Assembly (NCBI RefSeq): GCF_030731085.1
Contig: NZ_JASNFN010000011.1
Span: 1 to 64,000, forward strand
DNA: 64,000 nucleotides
Reading direction: 5' to 3'
From: Blastococcus carthaginiensis
GTDB lineage: Bacteria; Actinomycetota; Actinomycetes; Mycobacteriales; Geodermatophilaceae
This document shows, in pieces, positions 25,468 through 34,013 of this stretch; position 1 is the stretch's first letter; every line of letters begins with the position of its first letter. The translations under genes were made by a program, and so were the position numbers. A model generated the notes under the pieces. The model was not told the DNA's origin. It saw only the letters and a list, made by a program, of their open reading frames with translations, and ran no database searches.

Positions 25468-26406
25468 TCAGCCGGGGTAGGCGGCGGCCTCGGCGACGAG
25501 CGCGTCGACCACCGTCCGCACCGCCCGCCGGGCCGCCTTGTCCGGGCGCATGAGCGCCTCGACGATCCGCCCGGCACGCAGGTCGGCCAGGGGCACGAGC
25601 GCCAGCCGGCCCGCGGTGCGTTCCCGGGTGGTGTGCCGGGGCAGCAGCGCGACGCCGTGCCCGTGGCTGACCAGCTTCTCCATGAGCGGCAGGTGCGTGG
25701 TGCGGCGGACGACGCGCACCGGGGCGCCGGCCCGGGCCGCGATGGCGGTGAGCACCCGGTCGATCGGGAACTCCGCCGGCGGGGCGATCCACTGCTCGCC
25801 GATCACGTCCTGCGGGCTCACCCGGTCGCGCCGGGCCAGCGGGTGGTCGAGGGGCAGGGCGACGTCCAGCGGCTCCCGCAGGAGCAGCCGCACCTCGACC
25901 TGCGGGCGGGCCGGGGGCACCACGTCGTCGGACCGGTGCGCGACCACCACGTCGTAGTCGGCCGTGAGCGCGGCGAAGTCGTCCTGGGACACGTCCTCGT
26001 CGTGGGTCTCCAGGGTGATCTGCGGCGCCGCGGCCAGCCGGTCGAGCAGCCCGGGCACGAGCAGTTCGCCGGCCGAGTGGAACACCGCGAGCCGCACCGT
26101 CCCGCCGGCGCCGCCGCGGTACCCCTCCCAGTCGGCCTCGGCCACGGCCAGGGCGGTGGCGACGCCGGTGGCGATGCCGGCGAGCGCCCGGCCGGCGTCG
26201 GTCAGCCGCACGCCGCGACCGGCCCGCTCGACCAGCGGCACGCCCACCCGCCGCTGGAGCACCTTGAGCTGCTGGGAGACCGCGGACGGCGTGCGCGTCG
26301 TGGCCCGGGCGACGGCGGTCACCGACCCGTGCTCGGCCAGCTCCCGCAGCAGGAGGAGCTGGGCGGGGTCCACCCGCTGCCACAGCCCGGCCGGCTCGCC
26401 AATCAT
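25468..26406 (-). CDS. LysR-family transcriptional regulator
   Basis: A 312-residue LysR regulator: winged helix at about 14-72 (LLLLRELAEHGSVTAVARA, TPSAVSQQLKVLQRRV) and a periplasmic-binding-like effector domain from about 100. Divergent from an EamA transporter gene with only 71 bases between the starts, it most likely controls that gene and itself. The ligand is unknown. Confidence 0.9.
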   Translation of the reverse strand: MIGEPAGLWQRVDPAQLLLLRELAEHGSVTAVARATTRTPSAVSQQLKVLQRRVGVPLVERAGRGVRLTDAGRALAGIATGVATALAVAEADWEGYRGGAGGTVRLAVFHSAGELLVPGLLDRLAAAPQITLETHDEDVSQDDFAALTADYDVVVAHRSDDVVPPARPQVEVRLLLREPLDVALPLDHPLARRDRVSPQDVIGEQWIAPPAEFPIDRVLTAIAARAGAPVRVVRRTTHLPLMEKLVSHGHGVALLPRHTTRERTAGRLALVPLADLRAGRIVEALMRPDKAARRAVRTVVDALVAEAAAYPG

Positions 26407-26451
26407 GAAGGCAACCTACAGTCACCGTTCACGATGTTGCGCTTGTCCTTC
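26407..26451. promoter_or_regulatory. Candidate LysR operator between the divergent genes
   Basis: The short intergenic region has an interrupted dyad: GCAAC (26411-26415) with GTTGC (26436-26440), flanked by GAAGG (26407-26411) and CCTTC (26447-26451). Such spaced dyads between divergent LysR and target genes are typical regulator sites. Only the symmetry is seen; binding is inference. Confidence 0.4.
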
Positions 26452-26477
26452 ACGTTCGGCCGCCGCAGGCTTCCGGT

Positions 26478-27383
26478 GTGCCGCTCCGCGACCGCCTCCT
26501 CGCCTGCTTCGTAGCGGTGTGCTGGGGGCTCAACTTCCCCGCCACCGCCCTCGCCCTCGAGCAGTTCCCGCCGCTGTTCATGGTCGCCCTGCGCTTCGCG
26601 CTCGTGGGCCTGCCCGCGCTCCTGCTGATCCCCCGGCCGCCGGTCCCGCTGCGCTGGCTGGTCGGCGTCGGGGTGGGCATCGGGATCCTGCAGTTCGCCT
26701 TCCTCTACGCGGGGATGGCCGCCGGCATGCCCAGCGGCCTGGCGTCCCTGGTCCTGCAGGCGTCGGCGCCGTTCACCGTCCTCATCGCCGGCTTCTGGCT
26801 GCACGAGCGGCTGTCCGCGCGGCAGCTCGGCGGGGTGCTCCTCGCCGTCCTCGGCCTCGCCGCGATCGCGGTCCACCGGGCGCAGACGGCCGCCTGGCTG
26901 CCCGTCGTCCTCACCCTCTGCGGGGCGCTCGGCTGGGCGATCGGCAACGTCTGCAGCCGCCGGGCCCAGGCGCCGAACGCGTTCCACCTGACGCTCTGGA
27001 CGGCGGCGATCCCGCCCGTGCCGATGCTCGTCCTGGCGCTGGTCGTCGAAGGGCCCGACCGCATCCTGCGCTCCCTGGCGACCGCGGCCACGGCCGAGGC
27101 GCTGCCGTCGGTGCTCGGGCTGCTCTACGTCGTCGTCGTGGCCACGCTGGTCGGCTACGGGATCTGGAACACGCTGCTCTCCCGCCACCCGTCGAACGTG
27201 GTCGCGCCGTTCTCCATGCTCGTGCCGGTGGTCGGCGTCCTCGCGTCGTGGCTGGCCTTCGGCGAGGTGCTCGACCCCGTGGAGCTGGTCGCCGGCGTGC
27301 TCGTGGTGGCCGGCGTCCTCGTCGCCTCGCGCCCGGCCCGCAGCCGCGCGACGCCGGCCGCGCCGCTCACCCAGCCAGCGTGA
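26478..27383 (+). CDS. EamA/DMT-superfamily transporter
   Basis: A 301-residue protein with ten predicted membrane segments in two EamA repeats (first with FVAVCWGLNFPATALAL, second with GALGWAIGNVCSRRAQ). Relatives export amino acids or other metabolites; the substrate here is unknown. GTG at 26478. Its last 17 bases overlap the end of rseP on the other strand. It is controlled presumably by the divergent LysR gene. Confidence 0.88.
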   Translation: MPLRDRLLACFVAVCWGLNFPATALALEQFPPLFMVALRFALVGLPALLLIPRPPVPLRWLVGVGVGIGILQFAFLYAGMAAGMPSGLASLVLQASAPFTVLIAGFWLHERLSARQLGGVLLAVLGLAAIAVHRAQTAAWLPVVLTLCGALGWAIGNVCSRRAQAPNAFHLTLWTAAIPPVPMLVLALVVEGPDRILRSLATAATAEALPSVLGLLYVVVVATLVGYGIWNTLLSRHPSNVVAPFSMLVPVVGVLASWLAFGEVLDPVELVAGVLVVAGVLVASRPARSRATPAAPLTQPA

Positions 27384-28758
27384 CCGGGTTGACGACGTCG
27401 GCGATGAGTAGCAGCAGCGACAGCCCCAGGAACAGGCCCGCGACGGCGTAGGCCACCGGCATCAGCCGGGCGATGTCGAACGGCCCGGGGTCGGGCCGCC
27501 CGCGCAGGCGGGCGACCGTCGAGCGCACCTTCTCGTACAGCGCACCGGCGACGTGCCCGCCGTCGAGCGGGTAGATCGGCAGCAGGTTGAACAGGAACAG
27601 CACCAGGTTCAGCCCGGCCAGCAGCTGGATGAAGTAGCCGATCTTCTGCACCGGGGAAAGCTGCTCGAGGGCGAAGACCTCCCCGGAGATGCGGCTGACG
27701 CCGACCACGCCGATCGGCCCGAGCGGGTCGCGCTCCTCGCCGAGGAAGGTGGCGCGGAACAGCTGCGGGATCCGTTCCGGGATCTCCACCAGCCGGTCCA
27801 CCGAGCGCACCAGGATGTCCCCGAAGTGACCGGGCACCTCCGTCACCGACTGGCGCACCTCGCGCTGGAGCGGGCTGATGCCGACGAAGCCGACGACCTG
27901 CGTCGCCTCGCCGTCCTCGTCGGCGTAGACCACGTTCTCGATCGGCGTGACGGTGAGGTCGCGCCGCTCCCCGTCGCGCTCGACGGTGAACACGACCGGC
28001 TCGTCGGCGCTGGCGCGGATCGCGTCCTGCACCTGCTGCCAGCCGACGTCGGTCTCCTGCGAGACGGGCTCGCCGTCGAGCGCGAGCACGGTGTCCCCGG
28101 GCTGCAGACCGGCCCGCGCGGCCGGGCTGCGTGCCGGCAGGGCGCAGCCCGCGGCGCCGGCCTCGCACAGCTCCCCCTCGGGCGTGAGGGGGATGGCGCA
28201 GGGGTCCTCCGCACCGGCGCTCGCGGCGCCCGCGGGGAGCACGCAGTCGGGCACCTGGCGGATCGTCGTGGTGATCTCCGGGATGCCGAAGCCCATCAGC
28301 ACGACCGCGAAGAAGACGACGGCGAGCACCAGGTTGTGGAACGGCCCCGCGAACATCACGATGACCCGCTGCCACCACGGCTTCTTGTAGAAGACGCGAT
28401 CGCCGTCGCTGGGCAGGACGTCGTTGAGCGCCTGCCCGCGGACCTCGGCGATGAAGCTGCGCATGCGCGTGGCGCGCTTGCTCTCGTTCTCCTCGGCCGG
28501 CGGGATCATGCCGACGATGCGGATGTAGCCGCCGAGCGGGACGGCCTTGATGCCGTACTCGGTCTCCCCGCGGCGCCGGGAGAACACGGTGGGCCCGAAG
28601 CCGACCATGAACTGCGGCACCCGCATGCCGAACTTCCGGGCCCAGTAGAAGTGCCCCGCCTCGTGGAAGGCGATGGAGAACATCAGGCCGAGGGCGAACA
28701 GGACGATCCCCAGGACCGTCAGCAGGAATCCGCTCAGCTCAGCCTCCGCCGATGACAC
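27367..28758 (-). CDS. rseP: Site-2 membrane metalloprotease RseP/Rip1
   Basis: This intramembrane zinc protease cuts anti-sigma factors and other membrane proteins. The protein (about 463 residues) has HEAGH within the first membrane segment (near residue 30), a PDZ domain (AARAGLQPGDTVLALDG), and NLLPIYPLDGGH in the third segment. The start is uncertain: GTG at 28758 overlaps dxr by 20 bases, and no ribosome site clearly fits; translation is probably coupled to dxr. The order dxr-rseP-(ispG) is conserved in actinobacteria. Confidence 0.92.
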   Translation of the reverse strand: MSSAEAELSGFLLTVLGIVLFALGLMFSIAFHEAGHFYWARKFGMRVPQFMVGFGPTVFSRRRGETEYGIKAVPLGGYIRIVGMIPPAEENESKRATRMRSFIAEVRGQALNDVLPSDGDRVFYKKPWWQRVIVMFAGPFHNLVLAVVFFAVVLMGFGIPEITTTIRQVPDCVLPAGAASAGAEDPCAIPLTPEGELCEAGAAGCALPARSPAARAGLQPGDTVLALDGEPVSQETDVGWQQVQDAIRASADEPVVFTVERDGERRDLTVTPIENVVYADEDGEATQVVGFVGISPLQREVRQSVTEVPGHFGDILVRSVDRLVEIPERIPQLFRATFLGEERDPLGPIGVVGVSRISGEVFALEQLSPVQKIGYFIQLLAGLNLVLFLFNLLPIYPLDGGHVAGALYEKVRSTVARLRGRPDPGPFDIARLMPVAYAVAGLFLGLSLLLLIADVVNPVTLAG

Positions 28759-29935
28759 CCCGGGCGTGCTCCCGGGCCCACTTCTCCGCCGCCAGGACGT
28801 CCTCGACGCAGGTGGGGGCACCGAGGTCCGGCGCGGCGTCGAGGGTACGCGCGACGAGCTGGACGATCCCTGGGAACGAGAGCCGACCCGCCGTGAACGC
28901 GCCGACCGCCTCCTCGTTCGCGGCGTTGTACATGGCCGGGACCACGCCGCCGGCCTCGCCGGCCGCGCGGGCCAGCCGCACCGCGGGGAACGCCTCCTCG
29001 TCGAGCGGGAGGAACTCCCACGTGCTCGCCGCCGACCAGTCCAGCGCCGGTTGCACGTCCGGCAGCCGGTCGGGCCAGGCCAGCCCCAGGGCGATCGGCA
29101 GCCGCATGTCCGGCGGGCTGGCCTGGGCGATCGTCGCGCCGTCGGCGAAGGTCACCATCGAGTGCACGATCGACTGGGGGTGCACGACGACGTCGATGTC
29201 GGCGTAGGGGACGCCGAAGAGCAGGTGGGCCTCGATCAGCTCGAGCCCCTTGTTGACCAGCGTCGCCGAGTTGATCGTGACGACGGGCCCCATGGCCCAG
29301 GTCGGGTGGGCCAGCGCCTGCTCGACGGTGACCCCCGCCAGCTCGGCGGCGGTGCGCCCGCGGAACGGCCCGCCGCTGGCCGTCAGCACCAGCCGGGCGA
29401 CCTCGTCGCGGGACCCGCCGCGCAGGCATTGGGCGAGGGCCGAGTGCTCGGAGTCCACCGGCACGAGCTGGCCCGGTGCGGCCGCGGCGAGCACCAGGTC
29501 GCCGCCGGCGACCAGCGACTCCTTGTTGGCCAGGGCGACGGTGCGCCCGGCCCGCAGCGCCGACAGCGTCGGCCCCAGCCCGATGGAACCGGTGATCCCG
29601 TTGAGGACGACGTCGGCCGGGCGGGCGGCCAGCTCCTCGGCGGCGCGCGGGCCGGCCAGGATCTCGGGCAGCGCGAACTCGCCCTTCGCCCAGCCGCGCT
29701 GCTGCGCCGCGGCGTAGAAGGCCAGCTGCAGGTCCTGCGCGGCGGTGGCCCGCGCGACGGCGACGGTGCGCACGCCCAGCGCCAGCGCCTGCTCCGCCAG
29801 CAGGGCGACGTCGCCGCCCCCGGCCGCCAGGCCGGTGACGCGCAGCCGCCCGGGGTTCTGCGCGGCGACCGCGAGCGCCTGCCGGCCGATGGAGCCGGTG
29901 GAGCCCAGGACCGTGACCTCGCGCGGCTCGCTCAT
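28739..29935 (-). CDS. dxr: 1-deoxy-D-xylulose 5-phosphate reductoisomerase
   Basis: Dxr converts DXP to MEP, the committed step of this isoprenoid pathway and the fosmidomycin target. The 398-residue protein has the NADPH motif GSTGSIGRQ near 10-18, ANKESLV, the metal/substrate site DSEHSALAQCL and NAANEEAVGAF. ATG at 29935 is used because the family begins there; an open frame continues upstream without similarity. It heads the dxr-rseP-...-ispG cluster. Confidence 0.96.
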   Translation of the reverse strand: MSEPREVTVLGSTGSIGRQALAVAAQNPGRLRVTGLAAGGGDVALLAEQALALGVRTVAVARATAAQDLQLAFYAAAQQRGWAKGEFALPEILAGPRAAEELAARPADVVLNGITGSIGLGPTLSALRAGRTVALANKESLVAGGDLVLAAAAPGQLVPVDSEHSALAQCLRGGSRDEVARLVLTASGGPFRGRTAAELAGVTVEQALAHPTWAMGPVVTINSATLVNKGLELIEAHLLFGVPYADIDVVVHPQSIVHSMVTFADGATIAQASPPDMRLPIALGLAWPDRLPDVQPALDWSAASTWEFLPLDEEAFPAVRLARAAGEAGGVVPAMYNAANEEAVGAFTAGRLSFPGIVQLVARTLDAAPDLGAPTCVEDVLAAEKWAREHARGVIGGG

Positions 29936-30079
29936 GCGGGCATCCTGCCAAGAACCCGGACGACGGCCCCACTCCCGGCGTACCTCGGCGCCGAGGCCGG
30001 GCTCTCCTGCGACCGCTGACGACCCGCCGGTCCACCACCTCGGAGCGTGCGCGGCGCCGGCTCCTGCAAGAATGGCCGG

Positions 30080-30382
30080 GTGACCGAGGCACTGCACTCC
30101 CCGTCGACCCAGCGGGTCAACCAGCCCGGCCGTGAAGAGGCCGTCGTCCGCGCCGGCGAGCACCCCGTCGAGCACGAGCAGCCCGAGGACTGGGGCTGGC
30201 ACGGCGAGACCGGCAAGTGGGGCCAGATCGGCGGCTGGTTCTCGACCGCGGTGATCCTGCTGTACCTGGTCGGCAACCACGAGGGCCGGGTCGAGGACAT
30301 CTGGCTGCTCGCCCTGGCCGGCGTGATGGCGCTCGTCCTCATCTGGGACCTGCGTCGCAAGAGGACCGCCTGGCGCCGCTGA
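30080..30382 (+). CDS. DUF2631 small membrane protein
   Basis: A 100-residue protein with EDWGWHGETGKWGQIGGWFS, two membrane segments (about 55-70 and 78-92) and a basic tail RRKRTAWRR. This matches DUF2631, an actinobacterial family found near dxr. GTG at 30080 is the only plausible start. It is divergent from dxr and convergent with the VIT1 gene. Function unknown. Confidence 0.78.
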   Translation: MTEALHSPSTQRVNQPGREEAVVRAGEHPVEHEQPEDWGWHGETGKWGQIGGWFSTAVILLYLVGNHEGRVEDIWLLALAGVMALVLIWDLRRKRTAWRR

Positions 30383-30410
30383 CGGCGGGCTCTGCAACGG
30401 CGGACGCGGC

Positions 30411-31127
30411 TCAGCTGACGCTGACGCCGATCGCCGCGCCGATCAGGTAGGTCGCACCGGCCGCCGCCGCACCGAACAGGAGCTGCCGCAGCCCGGCGTG
30501 CCACCACGGCCGCGGCGTGAAGCGTGACGACAGCGCCCCGGCCAGCAGGAGCCCCAGCCCCCCGCAGAGCAGGGCGACCCACAGGACCGGCACGCCGAGG
30601 AAGTACGGCAGCAGCGGCAGCACGGCGCCGGCTCCGAAGGTGAGGAACGACGAGACCGCCGCCACCCGCGGCGAGGGCTTGTCCTCCGGGCTCAGGCCGA
30701 GCTCCGCGACCACGTGCAGCCGCAGCGCCGTCTCGGGGTCGCGCGACAGTTGCACGGCCACCGTGCGGGCGAGGCGGTCGTCGACGCCACGGACCCGCAG
30801 CATCTCGATCAGCTCCGCGAGCTCCCCCTCCGGGTTCCGCTCGAGTTCCCGGCGCTCCTTCTCGACCTCGAGGTCCAGCTGCTCGTTCTGCGTCTTGACC
30901 GAGGTGTACTCGCCGAGCGCCATCGAGATCGCGCCGGCGACGAGGCTCGCGACCCCGGCGAGCACGATGGCCCGTGGGGCGGCGCCACCGCCGCCGACCC
31001 CGGCGACCAGGGCGGTGTTGGTGACCAGGCCGTCCATCGCCCCGAAGACGGCGGCCCGCAGCCAGCCGCCGGAGACGTCGGCGTGGGTGTGCTCGTGGGC
31101 CTCGGCGTCGGGCGGCGCACCGCTCAC
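30411..31127 (-). CDS. VIT1/CCC1-family iron/manganese transporter
   Basis: A 238-residue protein with five membrane segments and the VIT1 features DGLVTNTALVAGVGGGG near the start, SMALGEYTSV and a charged linker of Glu/Arg residues between segments 2 and 3. Eukaryotic relatives load iron into vacuoles; bacterial ones, here without a ferritin-like domain, are presumed Fe/Mn exporters. The GTG start overlaps the rlmN stop by 4 bases. Confidence 0.85.
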   Translation of the reverse strand: MSGAPPDAEAHEHTHADVSGGWLRAAVFGAMDGLVTNTALVAGVGGGGAAPRAIVLAGVASLVAGAISMALGEYTSVKTQNEQLDLEVEKERRELERNPEGELAELIEMLRVRGVDDRLARTVAVQLSRDPETALRLHVVAELGLSPEDKPSPRVAAVSSFLTFGAGAVLPLLPYFLGVPVLWVALLCGGLGLLLAGALSSRFTPRPWWHAGLRQLLFGAAAAGATYLIGAAIGVSVS

Positions 31128-32302
31128 CCCTGGTCGGCCTCCGCGCCGAGGGGGACGGGCGCCTCGACGGCCGGCGTGGGCAGCGCCACGGCCGGCACAC
31201 CCTCGACCCGGTCGGCGGCGGCGAGCTGCCCGCAGGCGCCGTCGATGTCCTGACCGCGGGTGTCGCGCACCGTCGTCGCCACCCCGGCGGCCCGCAGGCG
31301 GGCGACGAACTCCCGCTGGGCCGGCAGCGGGCTGGCGTCCCAGGGGCTACCCGGCGTCGGGTTGAGCGGGATCAGGTTGACGTGCGCGAGCTTGCCGGCC
31401 AGCAGCTTGCCGAGCATGTCGGCGCGGAACGGCTGGTCGTTCACGTCGCGGATGAGGGCGTACTCCACCGAGTAGCGGCGCCCGGTGCGCCGCGCGTAGG
31501 CGTCCGCGGCGTCGATCACCTCGCCGACCTTCCAGCGGGTGTTGATCGGCACCAGGGTGTCGCGCAGCTCGTCGTCGGGCGCGTGCAGGCTGACGGCGAG
31601 GGTGACGTTGCGCCCCTCCTCGGTGAGCCGGCGGATGGCCGGCACGAGGCCCACGGTGGAGACCGTCACCGACCGCTGGGAGAGGCCGAGCCCGTAGGGG
31701 GCGGTGCCGAGCAGCGCGTCGAGGGTGGCGCGCACCCGGGCGTAGTTGGCCAGCGGCTCCCCCATGCCCATGAAGACCACGTTGGACAGCCGTCCCGGCC
31801 CGCCGGCGACCTCGCCGTCCGCCATCGCCGCGGCGGCGGCCACCGCCTGGCCGATGATCTCGGCGGCGGAGAGGTTCCGGGTCAGCCCGGCCTGGCCGGT
31901 GGCGCAGAAGGGGCAGGCCATGCCGCAGCCGGCCTGGCTGGAGATGCAGACGGTGGCGCGGTCGGGGTAGCGCATGAGCACGCTCTCCACGAGCGCGCCG
32001 TCGTGCAGCCGCCACAGCGTCTTGCGGGTGCGGCCGTTGTCGGCCGTCTGGTGCCGCACCACCGTGAGCAGCTCGGGCAGCAGCGCCTCGCGCAGGGCCT
32101 CGCGGGCGGCGGCCGGGATGTCGGTCATCTGCGCGGGGTCGGTGGTCCCGCGGTAGTAGTGCCGGGCGAGCTGGTCGGCGCGGAACGCCGGCTGGCCGAG
32201 CTCCGTGACCGCCGCGCGGGCCTCCTCGCGGGTGAGGTCGGCGAGGTGGCGCGGCGGCTTGCCGCGGCGGGGGGCATCGAAGACCAGGGGCAGGGCAGTC
32301 AT
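31124..32302 (-). CDS. rlmN: Dual-specificity 23S rRNA/tRNA (adenine-C2) methyltransferase RlmN
   Basis: RlmN is a radical-SAM enzyme methylating A2503 of 23S rRNA and A37 of some tRNAs. The 392-residue protein has the radical-SAM cysteines C126, C130 and C133 (CGMACPFC), GMGEPLANY and a C-terminal cysteine in GQDIDGACGQL that forms the methylene intermediate. ATG at 32302 with GGAGG five bases upstream is preferred to an ATG 12 bases earlier. The gene is coupled to the VIT1 gene. Confidence 0.95.
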   Translation of the reverse strand: MTALPLVFDAPRRGKPPRHLADLTREEARAAVTELGQPAFRADQLARHYYRGTTDPAQMTDIPAAAREALREALLPELLTVVRHQTADNGRTRKTLWRLHDGALVESVLMRYPDRATVCISSQAGCGMACPFCATGQAGLTRNLSAAEIIGQAVAAAAAMADGEVAGGPGRLSNVVFMGMGEPLANYARVRATLDALLGTAPYGLGLSQRSVTVSTVGLVPAIRRLTEEGRNVTLAVSLHAPDDELRDTLVPINTRWKVGEVIDAADAYARRTGRRYSVEYALIRDVNDQPFRADMLGKLLAGKLAHVNLIPLNPTPGSPWDASPLPAQREFVARLRAAGVATTVRDTRGQDIDGACGQLAAADRVEGVPAVALPTPAVEAPVPLGAEADQG

Positions 32303-32396
32303 GGCGCCCTCCATGCTCCCACTCCCCCGGCCCGTGGTCCCGGGCCGGAGACCCAACTCACGCGGACGGGCCGGATCCCTGGCAGTCTCGGTGCGC

Positions 32397-33167
32397 ATGA
32401 GCCGGCTGGACGACGTCGACCTGAGCCTCTCCCTGGACAAGAAGGAGGGCAAGAAGCAGCTGTCCGCCGCCCAGGACCGGCTGGTCCACCTGCGGCTGCT
32501 GCTCGGCGGCCAGATCGGGCCCGGTGAGCTCGGCCCGCCGCTGCTGGTGCTCTTCGAGGGCTGGGACGCCTCGGGCAAGGGCGGGGCGATCCAGCGGCTG
32601 GTCGGCGAGCTCGACCCCCGGCACGTCCGGGTGGCCCAGTTCGCCGCCCCCACCCACGACGAGAAGCGGCACCACTTCCTGTGGCGGTTCTGGCCGGTGC
32701 TGCCGGGCTGGGGCGGCATGGCCGTGCTCGACCGCTCCTGGTACGGCCGGGTCCTGGTCGAGCGGGTGGAGGGGTTCGCCCCCGAGGAGGCGTGGCAGCG
32801 GGCCTACCAGGAGATCGTCGACCTCGAGACGACGCTGGCCGCCGAGGGCACGGTGCTGGTGAAGTTCTGGATGCACGTCTCACCCGAGGAGCAGCTGGAC
32901 CGGTTCGAGTCGCGCCGGGCGGACCCGTACAAGGCCTGGAAGCTCACCGACGAGGACTGGCGCAACCGGGAGAAGCGCGACGAGTACGAGGCGGCTGTCG
33001 AGGAGATGCTCGAGCGCACCGATACCCCCGTGGCCCCCTGGCACGTGATCCCGGCCGACGACAAGCGGTGGGCACGGGCGGCCGTCGTCCGGACGGTCTG
33101 CGAGGCCGTCGAGGCGGCGCTGCGGGCCCGCGGCATCGACCCCGACCCGCCGCTGGACGGCCGCTAG
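32397..33167 (+). CDS. ppk2: Polyphosphate kinase 2 family protein
   Basis: PPK2 enzymes phosphorylate nucleotides with polyphosphate. The 256-residue, one-domain protein has the Walker A GWDASGKGG at 55-63, the Walker B/lid region VLDRSWYGRVLVERVEGF and the catalytic KFWMHVS segment. Whether it prefers ADP, AMP or both cannot be read by eye. ATG at 32397. It diverges from rlmN and its stop codon lies in the left arm of a 186-bp inverted-repeat element. Confidence 0.9.
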   Translation: MSRLDDVDLSLSLDKKEGKKQLSAAQDRLVHLRLLLGGQIGPGELGPPLLVLFEGWDASGKGGAIQRLVGELDPRHVRVAQFAAPTHDEKRHHFLWRFWPVLPGWGGMAVLDRSWYGRVLVERVEGFAPEEAWQRAYQEIVDLETTLAAEGTVLVKFWMHVSPEEQLDRFESRRADPYKAWKLTDEDWRNREKRDEYEAAVEEMLERTDTPVAPWHVIPADDKRWARAAVVRTVCEAVEAALRARGIDPDPPLDGR

Positions 33168-33349
33168 TACCGCGTCACGCAACCTTCGACTGGTCCAAGC
33201 TGGGCCGACTAGCGCTTCGCGTCAGGACAGTGCGCGCAGACGCGCCATTCCCGTGCCGAAAATTGACCATCTGCGCACTCCGTCGCCATCCGCGGCGGTC
33301 TCGGGACGGCAGCCGCCAGGCAGGCGAAGGTTGCCGGTCGCGGTACTAG
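33164..33349. repeat. 186-bp element with 25-bp terminal inverted repeats (MITE-like)
   Basis: The left arm 33164-33188 and the right arm 33325-33349 are inverted copies identical at 22 of 25 positions, both beginning at the outer end with CTAGTACCGCG or its near copy. Inside is a second imperfect dyad (33230-33240 with 33270-33278). No gene fits inside. The stop codons of the two convergent neighbours, ppk2 and the TrmH gene, fall within the outer arms. It could be a miniature transposable element or a very large terminator structure; no clear target duplication was seen. Confidence 0.6.
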
Positions 33350-33996
33350 CCCGAGGCACCGAGGTCGGCGTGCCGGCGCACCCAGGCGTGCATGGCGATG
33401 CCGGCGGCGACACCGGCGTTGATGGAGCGGGTGGAGCCGAACTGGGCGATCGAGACGGTGAGCGCCGCGCCGGCGCGCGCCTCCTCGGTGAGGCCCGGCC
33501 CCTCCTGCCCGAAGAGCAGCACGCACCGCTGCGGCAGCTCGGCAGTCTCCAGGGGGACGGCGCCGGGCCCGTTGTCGACGGCGACGACGGTCAGGTCCCG
33601 CTCCGCCGCGAAGGCCAGCAGCCCGCCGACGTCGGGGTGGTGGCGCAGGTGCTGGTACCGGTCGGTGACCATCGCCCCGCGCCGGTTCCACCGCCGCCGG
33701 CCGACCACGTGCACCTCGGCGGCGAGGAAGGCGTTGGCGGTGCGCACCACCGTCCCGATGTTGAGGTCGTGGCCGAAGTTCTCGATGGCGACGTGGAAGG
33801 GGTGCCGGCGCCGGTCGAGGTCGGCGACGATCGCCTCGACCGCCCAGTAGCGGTAGCGGTCGACGACGTTGCGCCGGTCGCCCTCGGCGAGCAGCTGCGG
33901 GTCGTACCAGGGATCGTCCGGCCACGGCCCCTCCCACGGGCCGACGCCGATCGTCGCGCCCCAGTCGGTGGGGCCGGGCTGTTCGTCCTCGAGCAC
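33346..33996 (-). CDS. TrmH/SpoU-family RNA 2'-O-methyltransferase
   Basis: A 216-residue protein with the three SPOUT motifs: NFGHDLNIGTVVRTANAF near 70-87, LLFGQEGPGL and FGSTRSINAGVAAGI. Enzymes of this family 2'-O-methylate ribose in tRNA or rRNA; the target base is unknown. GTG at 33996. The final residues are encoded within the arm of the inverted-repeat element, so insertion of that element may have set the present stop codon. Confidence 0.88.
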   Translation of the reverse strand: MLEDEQPGPTDWGATIGVGPWEGPWPDDPWYDPQLLAEGDRRNVVDRYRYWAVEAIVADLDRRRHPFHVAIENFGHDLNIGTVVRTANAFLAAEVHVVGRRRWNRRGAMVTDRYQHLRHHPDVGGLLAFAAERDLTVVAVDNGPGAVPLETAELPQRCVLLFGQEGPGLTEEARAGAALTVSIAQFGSTRSINAGVAAGIAMHAWVRRHADLGASG

Positions 33997-34013
33997 CCAG
34001 GGAGGATCGCAGG

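Noticed and set aside
31124..32719. Long N-terminal extension of rlmN
   Set aside because: The extension overlaps the divergent ppk2 gene and has no similarity; GGAGG before the ATG at 32302 marks the real start.
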